13,194 nucleotides of DNA, taken from assembly GCA_016181565.1 (NCBI GenBank), contig JACOZA010000071.1, forward strand, positions 1 through 13,194, given 5' to 3'. Under the pieces are notes generated by a model that saw only the letters and a list, made by a program, of their open reading frames with translations, was not told the origin of the DNA and searched no databases. The stretch comes from Candidatus Sungiibacteriota bacterium (GTDB lineage: Bacteria > Patescibacteriota > Minisyncoccia > Sungbacterales > JACQCQ01). The translations under genes and the position numbers were made by a program. Position 1 is the first letter of the stretch; each line of letters opens with the position of its first letter. Positions 1 to 5,964 of the stretch are shown here, in pieces.

Positions 1-411
1 CATGACCACCATCAGTGCCCGCTCGTCAGTTTGAAACCCCGGCGCGATAATGCTGACAAGGAACGGAGCAAGAACCGCAACCAACAACGAGAGGATAACC
101 GCACCGAACGAAAAAATTGACAGCAGCCCGCCGATCAGAAGCGAAGCTTTTTTCTCATCTGACTGCTGGTACTCAATAAGCAACGGAACAATCGCAGCAC
201 TGGCGGCGCCGACCAAAAATACGGTAAAAAGAAAATCCGGTATCTGGAATGAGGCGTAATAAACGTCGAGTGTACGCGAAGCGCCAAAGTGAGAAGCCAG
301 CAACCGATCGCGCAAGACCCCCAGAATGCGTGACAGGAGACCAGCGGCCCCGATGAGGAAAGCTGCCCCGTGGATGGACGGAATTTCTTTCTGCAGCAAT
401 CTAAACACCAT
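1..411 (-). CDS. murJ: MurJ/MviN-family lipid II flippase, N-terminal part (cut by window edge)
   Basis: Reading the minus strand from an ATG at 411-409 gives 137 open codons that run off the left edge. The product starts MVFRLLQKEIPSIHGAAFLI and continues with a G(L/I)LSR-type helix, then RDRLLASHFGASRTLDVYYA, IPDFLF and VGAASAAIVPLL. This is the characteristic start of MurJ: the first two transmembrane helices, the RDR-x8-FG-x5-DVYYA loop, then the Ala/Gly-rich helix leading to the PLL segment. The family flips undecaprenyl-PP-linked peptidoglycan precursor across the inner membrane. About 360-400 residues are missing. No clear Shine-Dalgarno sequence precedes the ATG. The gene lies 57 nt downstream of the stop of the O-antigen-ligase-like gene on the same strand, with no promoter or terminator visible between them, so co-transcription is likely. 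Family assignment is confident; the exact start is less so. Confidence 0.9.
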   Translation of the reverse strand, partial: MVFRLLQKEIPSIHGAAFLIGAAGLLSRILGVLRDRLLASHFGASRTLDVYYASFQIPDFLFTVFLVGAASAAIVPLLIEYQQSDEKKASLLIGGLLSIFSFGAVILSLLVAVLAPFLVSIIAPGFQTDERALMVVM

Positions 412-467
412 TATCGAAATAGTTGGCCGAGTCTCTGGGACCGAGAACTGCGAAATTCTTGATTTCC

Positions 468-2993
468 TTAATTGCGCGATTCTCCGGCATCGCTTACCGG
501 AGGCTCACGGCGCTCGGTCGGCGGCGGCGCCGGAGGCGAGATACCGTCAAGGGCGGCTTTCCCGGCCCGTAAATTTGCCATAATCGTTTTTACTTCCTGG
601 TTATCGGGATTCAATGCCTGAATGCGTAGGAATTGATCCAAGGCCTTGGTCTTCTCGCCGCGCCGATCAAGCAGGAGCCCGAAGAAGTAACGAGCATTCG
701 AGTAATTTTCGTTGATAGCGATCGCGCGCAAGAATTCGGCTTCAGCTTTGGGAAAATCGCCAGCCTGATAGTAGAGAACGCCGAGCTGGAAAGCGACACC
801 GATATCAAAGGGCGCGAGCGACCGAACCGTTTCTACTTGCTGGATGGCGCGTGTGAGATTCCCCTGGACGATGAGGACTTGAGCTAAGAAATAATTCGCT
901 TGAGGATAGTCGGGTTTTAACTGGACTGATTTCTCCAATGCCGACCTGGCGCTATCTAAAGTCTCAGTGCGTTGCTTCGTGAGCTGCAGAGCAGCCTGAT
1001 TAGTGATACCGGGCTGATTTAGGCGAGACTGCGTACGATCTGCGAGCGCCAGGTAGGTTCTGGCCCGGTTAAATTCGTGAGTCGGATTTTGAGGATCGAA
1101 CTGAATCGCCTTGTCATGTGCTCCCAACGCCGCGCTCTCCGCTCCGTCAATGAATGGGACCAGTGATTGATAAACCAGCCCAAGCGTTGACCAGTTTAGG
1201 GCCTCGTTGGGATTAATTTGTGTCGCCTTTTGACCGAAAGTAATGGTATTCGAAACCGCTGCCTGAAAATCAGCCAATAAATTTGGATTCTGGGCCGTAT
1301 TAGCAGTATTGATGATCTGCTGCACTTTGGCTAAAGCCACCTGCGACAAGAAACGATAATAACCATCGTTATCGGGGCTTAAGGATACCGCGCGGTTCAG
1401 GTCAGCCAATGCCCCCTCAACATCGCCCGCTACGGAAAACTTACTGGCTCCCCTCGTAAGATACACCGCTGCCGCGTATTGCTGGATGGTGTAGTAAAGA
1501 AACGCCACGCCTCCCACCATCAAAAAGATAATAGCCAGCGAAGTCACGAATGTTGCCCAAGGGGTTGTGAATGTCACCGACCGCTCGGCAATGCGCCACC
1601 ACGACTCATGTTCTTCTCCCTTCACTTCATTTAATCGCGCGATAAGAACCCCCAGCGTAACAAACAACACTACCTGCAAGGTGAAGGTGGGCATATAGAG
1701 CCACCAGATGAGCAGCCCAAAAACCACCGCCGCCATCCCGCCAGCCAGAAATGGATCTTCATCGGTACGTTTCGAGATCGCCCGGAGCAACGAGACGAGC
1801 GTCACCAGTGAAAATACAGTCAGCGCCAGTGCGCCGAGAACTCCGGCCGTCGCAAGTACCGTCGGCATAAAAGCGATGCCGCTGTTAAAGCGGACTCCCC
1901 AGAAAGTTGTGAGGTTAGTCGAAGGGTCTCGAAAAAGACTGTAATCGAGACCGAACGTCCCCGGGCCAGACCCGAACAGCACATCGCCTTTCAGCGTTTG
2001 TTTCGCGATATCAATCGTGGCGCGGTAGGGTGGGCTAACCTCAAGCGGGATACCTTCGACGCGAACAACGGTTGCATTCGCAAGAATGAAGAATATCGCC
2101 AGCGCCAGCAGCAGAAAAAGAACTGCAAACCCCCGCCGCCGCAGAAATGAAACGTTCTCGCTAACGTGACTGGCTAACCGAAACTGCAGCCCCAGCAAGA
2201 CAATCAGTGCCGCGGCCAAGGCAATCCATACCGAGCGGAAGTTGACCACCACCAGGCTCGCAAGGGTTGTGAGAACCAAAAGAACCAGGCCGACGCGAAT
2301 CCAAGCGTTGCGGAGGGCCGCTCCCGCGGTGGCTAGAACACCGGCGGCAAACACAAGATAGAAACCCAGGACAGTCGCGACGCCATTGACCGTGCCCACA
2401 GGATTTACATCCACGCGTGCCAGGGCTGAAAACGGAACCCGGCTTGGCGCAAAAAACTGAACCAAGGTTAATACCGAGAGCAAGAAACCGCCTCCCAGCA
2501 GCCACCAGACAAGCCTGCGAGATTCTTTTTCTGTGTAGAACACCCCGCCCGCCACAAAAAAGATCACCGCAAACACGAGAAAACTCGCAAAACGCTCCCC
2601 CGTGTCGTCGCTGCCGATGAGACCGTGGAGAGCTTGGGGTGAAAATAGCGTGGCTAGGAAAAGCGCCAGCAAGAGAGCTCCCAACGCGAGATTGATCAGG
2701 GAGCGTTTGTAATAGACTCTACCGGAGAGCAGCGACTCGCCGAGCCACGAGATAAACGCCACAAAGGCCAGAACTGAAACTGCAACTTGTTTGATGAACG
2801 TCGGCGGTATGGTGTACGAAAGAAAAAGAAGGGGAGCTAAAAACGCAATCGCATAAAGCGACCACCTGGCGACTCGCCGCCACCAACTCTCACTCGTGGG
2901 GAATTCCCCTTCCCGTATCGCGACCGCGGGCTCTTGACTATCATATTGTTCAGCTTCCCATGAAGCTCGGACGTCGGGATTCATCATATTCAC
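468..2993 (-). CDS. O-antigen ligase-like (Wzy/WaaL fold) polytopic membrane protein with C-terminal TPR domain
   Basis: 841 residues. After a polar N-terminus of about 38 residues, the region to about residue 500 is a series of strongly hydrophobic helices (first around 42-65). It contains a large polar loop with VRVEGIPLEVSPPYRATIDI and LFGSGPGTFGLDYS, the arrangement seen in Wzy_C/O-antigen ligase proteins, where an Arg-containing periplasmic loop and the GxGPGxF motif are typical. From about residue 515 to the end the protein is a TPR solenoid: repeats such as GDVEGALADLNRAVSLSPDN, GDFPKAEAEFLRAIAINENY and GEKTKALDQFLRIQALNPDN can be read. It ends in a Pro-rich tail. The family joins or polymerises polyprenyl-linked glycans, or glycosylates proteins, on the outer face of the membrane; the TPR part probably binds partners. 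The substrate cannot be told. Initiation is at GTG 2993, or the in-frame ATGs at 2987 and 2984, all with weak ribosome sites. MurJ downstream fits an envelope operon. Confidence 0.85.
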   Translation of the reverse strand: MNMMNPDVRASWEAEQYDSQEPAVAIREGEFPTSESWWRRVARWSLYAIAFLAPLLFLSYTIPPTFIKQVAVSVLAFVAFISWLGESLLSGRVYYKRSLINLALGALLLALFLATLFSPQALHGLIGSDDTGERFASFLVFAVIFFVAGGVFYTEKESRRLVWWLLGGGFLLSVLTLVQFFAPSRVPFSALARVDVNPVGTVNGVATVLGFYLVFAAGVLATAGAALRNAWIRVGLVLLVLTTLASLVVVNFRSVWIALAAALIVLLGLQFRLASHVSENVSFLRRRGFAVLFLLLALAIFFILANATVVRVEGIPLEVSPPYRATIDIAKQTLKGDVLFGSGPGTFGLDYSLFRDPSTNLTTFWGVRFNSGIAFMPTVLATAGVLGALALTVFSLVTLVSLLRAISKRTDEDPFLAGGMAAVVFGLLIWWLYMPTFTLQVVLFVTLGVLIARLNEVKGEEHESWWRIAERSVTFTTPWATFVTSLAIIFLMVGGVAFLYYTIQQYAAAVYLTRGASKFSVAGDVEGALADLNRAVSLSPDNDGYYRFLSQVALAKVQQIINTANTAQNPNLLADFQAAVSNTITFGQKATQINPNEALNWSTLGLVYQSLVPFIDGAESAALGAHDKAIQFDPQNPTHEFNRARTYLALADRTQSRLNQPGITNQAALQLTKQRTETLDSARSALEKSVQLKPDYPQANYFLAQVLIVQGNLTRAIQQVETVRSLAPFDIGVAFQLGVLYYQAGDFPKAEAEFLRAIAINENYSNARYFFGLLLDRRGEKTKALDQFLRIQALNPDNQEVKTIMANLRAGKAALDGISPPAPPPTERREPPVSDAGESRN

Positions 2994-3013
2994 GTGTCAG
3001 GTAATAATTATAA

Positions 3014-3050
3014 AAAAAATAAGCTAACCCTTCCCTGGGATATGGCTAGC
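3014..3050 (-). terminator. Possible leader hairpin with U-tract (attenuator-like)
   Basis: On the minus strand, GCTAGCC (3050-3044) can pair with GGTTAGC (3029-3023), giving 7 bp with one G-U. It is followed directly by TTATTTTTTTT, as in an intrinsic terminator. It lies between the putative promoter and the GTG start at 2993, so it could attenuate the operon. If transcription starts inside the first arm the hairpin cannot form, so this is a weak call. Confidence 0.3.
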
Positions 3051-3053
3051 CCT

Positions 3054-3083
3054 ATTGTAGACGAAGTTAAATTCAGGCGTCAA
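3054..3083 (-). promoter_or_regulatory. Putative promoter for the O-antigen ligase-like / murJ operon
   Basis: On the minus strand, TTGACG (3083-3078) and TACAAT (3059-3054) are separated by 18 bp, a good match to a sigma70-type promoter. Transcription would start near 3047-3050 and give a leader of about 55 nt. A second, -10-only candidate (TATAAT, 3012-3007) lies closer to the gene but has no -35. Confidence 0.55.
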
Positions 3084-3109
3084 CCGTCTTAGTCAAGTTC
3101 TCCGGCGTA

Positions 3110-3138
3110 TTGCCAAAAATCACGCCTTGCGTTATAAT
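3110..3138 (+). promoter_or_regulatory. rnpB promoter
   Basis: TTGCCA (3110-3115), a 17-bp spacer and a perfect TATAAT (3133-3138) form a near-consensus sigma70-type promoter. The predicted start, about 3145, is 3 nt before helix P1 of the RNase P RNA (3148), which is what a constitutive stable-RNA promoter should look like. It diverges from the minus-strand promoter at 3054-3083. Confidence 0.85.
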
Positions 3139-3161
3139 CCAGCCCGTCAGCACATTGAGAT

Positions 3162-3286
3162 GGCCGCCCCGGCGTGCTTCGCACGCAGAGTTTAGCGGAC
3201 AGAACTAAGAGATTAGAGCTTAAAATTTTAACTAAACTCTAAGTTCTTAGCTCTTAGCTCTGAACTCTGCGCGCGGGGCGTGCTGG
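3162..3286 (+). repeat. rnpB module A: palindromic insertion at helix P3 (repeat copy 1)
   Basis: This 125-nt segment replaces the normal roughly 30-nt P3 hairpin. It has the left palindrome GCGTGC-TTC-GCACGC (3172-3186), a long imperfect A/T-rich hairpin (3187-3268, closed by AGAG/CTCT) and the right palindrome GCGCGC-GGG-GCGTGC (3269-3283). The outer arms GCCCC (3166-3170) and GGGGC (3275-3279) can alternatively pair. Its first 57 nt match module C at 56 of 57 positions. Confidence 0.85.
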
Positions 3287-3306
3287 GGAGGAAAGTCCGA
3301 ACACTG

Positions 3307-3478
3307 CCGTGCATGGCACGGAAATCCCAATTAGTTTTTAGTTGATGGTTGATGGTTCTAGTTATCAGTTGATGGTTAGAGTTACTATATTAAACAAGTA
3401 ACTAAAACTTAAAACCAATAACCAAAACCAAGAACTAACCAACCAAGAACTGAACTGGAGTTTCCGCGCTGTGCGCGG
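3307..3478 (+). repeat. rnpB module B: long hairpin insertion in the P7-P8 region
   Basis: It has the left palindrome CCGTGC-ATG-GCACGG (3307-3321) and the right palindrome CCGCGC-TGT-GCGCGG (3464-3478). Between them a roughly 140-nt hairpin has a 5' arm of iterated AGTTGATGGTT-like words and a 3' arm of AACCAAGAACT/AACCAA-like words that pair back to it, around a loop near 3388-3396. The sequence is unrelated to modules A, C and D, but the layout is the same. Confidence 0.8.
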
Positions 3479-3495
3479 CCTAGATAGCGGCTAAC

Positions 3496-3620
3496 GGCCG
3501 CCCCGGCGTGCTTCGCACGCAGAGTTTAGCTGACAGAACTAAGAGATTAGAGTTTAGGATTTCAACTAAGCTCTTAGCTCTGAATTCTAAGTTCTGAACT
3601 CTGCGCGCGGGGCGCGCTGG
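3496..3620 (+). repeat. rnpB module C: palindromic insertion in the P8-P9 region (repeat copy 2)
   Basis: This second copy of module A has exactly the same 125-nt length. Positions 3496-3552 match 3162-3218 at 56 of 57 bases. Positions 3593-3620 match 3259-3286 at 27 of 28. The central 40 nt or so (hairpin apex and inner arm) have diverged but are built of the same AGCTCTTAG/TTCTAAG-like words. Palindromes: GCGTGC-TTC-GCACGC (3506-3520) and a perfect GCGCGC-GGG-GCGCGC (3603-3617). Confidence 0.85.
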
Positions 3621-3795
3621 CGGGATCAGTGCCACAGAGACTATACTATCCGGCACCTCTTTGAATGCTATTGCTTCATGCAAGCGAATAGTTGATAAGG
3701 AGGTGCCGGAGAAAGGTGAAAAGTGTTTCGTAAAACGGAACTCCCTAATTTTGTAAAAGATTGGGGCGGAAAACCCTATCTGGTGCAAGGACAAA

Positions 3796-3904
3796 CACCG
3801 TGCTTCGCACGCAGAACTTAGCGGACAGAACTAAGAGATTAGAATCTTAACTAAACTCTAAGCTCTTAGTTCTAAGCTCTGAACTCTGCGCGCGGGGCGC
3901 GGTG
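3796..3904 (+). repeat. rnpB module D: palindromic insertion at helix P16/P17 (repeat copy 3)
   Basis: A third copy sits inside the P15 loop and is closed by the host stem CACCG (3796-3800)/CGGTG (3900-3904). 26 nt at 3818-3843 are identical to 3192-3217 of module A, and the 22 nt at 3878-3899 are identical to 3259-3280. The end palindromes are CCGTGC-TTC-GCACGC (3798-3812) and GCGCGC-GGG-GCGCGG (3888-3902). Each lacks its outermost local pair, but the two outer bases (C3798 and G3902) are complementary to each other. Confidence 0.85.
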
Positions 3905-3968
3905 ACAAGTAGTCCGCTTGCCTTTCGGCAGAGCGCACGAGTAATCGTGCGTCAAGATAGATGGCCAT

Positions 3969-4086
3969 ATGGCGTGCGTAGCACGCGCTCACGGACTACA
4001 GTCTACTGACTACCGTCTACAGCAAATTAAATGCCGTAGTCCGTGGTCTGTGGTCGGTAGTCAGTAAACGCGCGCTGCGCGCGCTA
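3969..4086 (+). repeat. rnpB module E: long hairpin insertion at helix P19 (between P2 and P4 3' strands)
   Basis: Only about 3 nt separate P2 from P4 on this side in E. coli; here about 118 nt do. Left palindrome GCGTGC-GTA-GCACGC (3972-3986), right palindrome GCGCGC-TGC-GCGCGC (4070-4084). The central hairpin has a 5' arm of GACTAC/GTCTAC-type words (3992-4020) and a 3' arm of GTAGTC/GTGGTC words (4036-4066). P19 helices exist in some other bacterial RNase P RNAs, but they are short. Confidence 0.8.
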
Positions 4087-4124
4087 AACAGAATTCGGCT
4101 TACGGATGTGCTGCCATAGTCGCC

Positions 4125-4153
4125 AAAATCCCCGCCTTACCGGCGGGGATTTT
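4125..4153. terminator. Bidirectional intrinsic terminator between rnpB and the ABC transporter gene
   Basis: A perfect 12-bp inverted repeat (4125-4136 with 4142-4153) encloses a 5-nt loop (4137-4141). The GC core CCCCGCC/GGCGGGG is flanked by AAAA on the left and TTTT on the right. It therefore has a U-run in either direction and can end both rnpB (plus) and the convergent ABC gene (minus, stop at 4170-4172). Confidence 0.88.
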
Positions 4154-4169
4154 GATTCGCAGTGACTGA

Positions 4170-5930
4170 CTACTTAATGAATCCGCCGACCTGCAGTTCC
4201 CAAAGTTTTTTATAAAGACTCTGGGGATTCTGAATCAGCCTGTCGTGCGATCCGACTTCTTTAATCTCGCCGCGGCGCATCACAACGATCCGATCCATCC
4301 GCATAATGGTTGAGAGCCGATGCGCAATCACAATCGTGGTTTTCCCACGCATGAGCTTCCCCAGCGCATCCTGAATCAAGGCCTCCGAGTGCGAATCCAA
4401 GCTGGATGTCGCTTCATCCAGCACGAGGATTGGGGCACTTTTAAGAATAGCCCGAGCGATCGCCACCCGCTGGCGTTCGCCGCCCGAAAGCTTAATCCCC
4501 CGCTCGCCAACCAGCGTATGGTACTTATCGGGCAGCCGCTCAATAAACTCGCTGCAGTGCGCGAGCTCTGCTGATGCCATCACCTCTGCATCCGTCGCGC
4601 CTTCGCGTCCGTAGCGAATGTTCTCCATCAGCGTTCGGTGGAAGAGAATGGGCTCCTGCGGCACCAACGCCACATTAGCGCGCAGTGACTCCTGGGTCAC
4701 ATCGGCAATGTTTTGGCCGTCAATTAAAATTTTCCCGTTGGGAAGATTAAAGAATCGCAGAAGCAACGCCGAAAGAGTAGTTTTGCCGGCGCCCGAGGGT
4801 CCGACGAATCCGACTTTTTCGCCGGAGCGGATCGTAAGATTAAAGTCACGAATCACATCTCGTCCTTTATGATAACTGAAACGCACGTTCTCGAATGCGA
4901 CTTCGCCTTGGCGAATTTTTAAAGCGGGGGCTCCCGGCCGATTCTGAATTTCGTGGGGAGTTTCAAGAATCTCGATCATCTCTTCTGCATCCGCAAGATT
5001 TCGATACAATTGCCGGAAAATCCGTCCGAAGTCCCAGAGCCGCCAGACCATCTGCAAAACATAAGCCTGCAAAAGAACAAAGTCCCCAACCGTCAGAGCG
5101 CCGCGCGTCCAGAGCTGGATAGCGATGTAGAAAATTCCAAACTCAAGCAGTGTGGTGAGGGCCGCTTGGACCGCCTCGATTGTCCCGCCCAGCTTCCAGG
5201 CTTTCCAATGCTTCTGGAAATTATCTTCTGTCACTTTCCTGAAGGAGTTAAGTTCTTCCTGGAATCGAGTAAAGAGCTTGATGTTGGCCTGGTTGGTCAC
5301 GGTATCCGCCAAATGCGCCGTCGTCTTCGTATCTGATTCGGCGGCCTGAATATCATAATTTAACTTATACATGGTGAGGGCGTAGTTGATCGCCATAAAA
5401 GCCGCCGCCCAAACCGCCATCACGGCGCCCAGCAGCGTGTTTTTGGCGAATAGGATCGCCAGTATCAGAGTCGTGCGCAGCACCAAAGGCAGAAGATCCC
5501 AGTAGAGTTTGTCCCCCACGCCTTCAAAAGCGCTCGCCAGTCGATTCACCTTGCGGACGAGCGCTCCTGCAAACCGATTTATGAAGAATCCGTACGAGTG
5601 CCCATGGAGATATTGGAACGCGGTGTTGGTGAGATCATTCATCACCCGAAGTTCAAGAAAAATCACGACGAAAAAAGATACGCGCGATGTCAACCAGCTA
5701 ATAGTATGCAGCCCCAATACCTCAAGAATTATCACCAAAAGCGCCCCGGAGGCGGCGCCGATAGGCCCGCCTGAAGCCAAAATGTCGAAGAATCTTTTAT
5801 AGAAAAGCGGAGTCGCGACATCAATCAGGGTTCCAATAACTGCCATCGCAATCGCCAGCCAAAAGAACCGGCGATAGGGCCGGAGATGCCGCCAGAAGAT
5901 GCGATATGTGGCTTTAGTGGTTTTCCGCAT
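4170..5930 (-). CDS. ABC exporter (fused membrane and ATPase domains, MsbA/multidrug type)
   Basis: 586 residues, the usual length of a half-transporter that works as a homo- or heterodimer. Residues about 20-310 form the six-helix exporter domain. The ATPase domain follows, with Walker A GPSGAGKTT (377-385), a Q-loop at Q425 (VPQEP), signature LSGGERQR (481-488), Walker B ILVLDE (501-506) with catalytic E506, D-loop SLD and H-loop H537 (IAHRLS). All ATPase residues are present, so it should be active. The family exports lipids, lipid-linked glycans, peptides or drugs; the substrate cannot be read here, although nearby envelope genes make a lipid or glycan plausible. The ATG at 5930 has its own promoter (5965-5993) and a short leader with a stable hairpin and no obvious ribosome site. 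The gene ends at the shared terminator with rnpB. No sign of truncation. Confidence 0.93.
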   Translation of the reverse strand: MRKTTKATYRIFWRHLRPYRRFFWLAIAMAVIGTLIDVATPLFYKRFFDILASGGPIGAASGALLVIILEVLGLHTISWLTSRVSFFVVIFLELRVMNDLTNTAFQYLHGHSYGFFINRFAGALVRKVNRLASAFEGVGDKLYWDLLPLVLRTTLILAILFAKNTLLGAVMAVWAAAFMAINYALTMYKLNYDIQAAESDTKTTAHLADTVTNQANIKLFTRFQEELNSFRKVTEDNFQKHWKAWKLGGTIEAVQAALTTLLEFGIFYIAIQLWTRGALTVGDFVLLQAYVLQMVWRLWDFGRIFRQLYRNLADAEEMIEILETPHEIQNRPGAPALKIRQGEVAFENVRFSYHKGRDVIRDFNLTIRSGEKVGFVGPSGAGKTTLSALLLRFFNLPNGKILIDGQNIADVTQESLRANVALVPQEPILFHRTLMENIRYGREGATDAEVMASAELAHCSEFIERLPDKYHTLVGERGIKLSGGERQRVAIARAILKSAPILVLDEATSSLDSHSEALIQDALGKLMRGKTTIVIAHRLSTIMRMDRIVVMRRGEIKEVGSHDRLIQNPQSLYKKLWELQVGGFIK

Positions 5931-5940
5931 AAATGCGAAC

Positions 5941-5958
5941 CTCGTGCGCGAGCACGAG
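5941..5958 (-). promoter_or_regulatory. Stem-loop at the 5' end of the ABC transporter mRNA
   Basis: On the minus strand, CTCGTGC-TCGC-GCACGAG forms a 7-bp stem with a 4-nt loop. It lies right at the predicted transcription start (about 5958) and ends 10 nt before the ATG. It may stabilise the 5' end of a message that lacks a Shine-Dalgarno sequence. Its CGTGC/GCACG core is the same as in the left palindromes of the rnpB modules. Confidence 0.5.
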
Positions 5959-5964
5959 TTGTTT

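Larger units (their letters stand above)
3146..4117 (+). ncRNA. rnpB: RNase P RNA (M1-type) with five large hairpin insertions
   Basis: This is the catalytic RNA of RNase P, which removes 5' leaders from pre-tRNAs. The core is recognisable by sequence and pairing. P1 is 3148-3155 with 4106-4113 (8 bp). P2 is ATGGCC 3160-3165 with GGCCAT 3963-3968. The conserved GGAGGAAAGTCCGA (3287-3300) and ACAGAATTCGGCTTA (4088-4102) form P4: AAG(U)CCGAA 3293-3301 with TTCGGCTT 4094-4101, including the universal bulged U at 3296. CAGTGCCACAGAGA (3627-3640) is conserved. The P10-P12 arm is closed by 3650-3659/3700-3709; GGTGAAA is at 3715-3721. P13 is 3726-3730/3736-3740. P14 is 3743-3752/3757-3766 with a GUAA loop. 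P15 is CAAGGAC 3786-3792 with 3912-3915 plus 3918-3920. P18 is 3934-3940/3945-3951 with a GUAA loop. Length is about 970 nt against the usual 350-400; the excess is five hairpin modules listed separately. The bulk of the core is type-A-like. The gene is intact and probably functional, perhaps processed into pieces. Confidence 0.93.

Noticed and set aside
50..583. Plus-strand open frames at 50-259 and 326-583
   Set aside because: They are antisense shadows of murJ and the ligase-TPR gene, which have clear family motifs on the minus strand.
3480..3794. A 104-codon open frame on the minus strand
   Set aside because: It lies antisense to rnpB core and modules B-D, has no ribosome site, and its composition mirrors the repeat arms. 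The RNA explains the sequence better.
3162..3904. Three spaced repeats considered as a CRISPR array
   Set aside because: Units are 100-125 nt, irregularly spaced and self-complementary, and the 'spacers' are conserved RNase P core; no cas genes nearby.
3146..4117. Insertions considered as group I or group II introns or a transposon
   Set aside because: Each insertion is a simple long hairpin of about 110-170 nt with no intron core motifs, no ORF and no transposase; they sit at helix tips and need no splicing.
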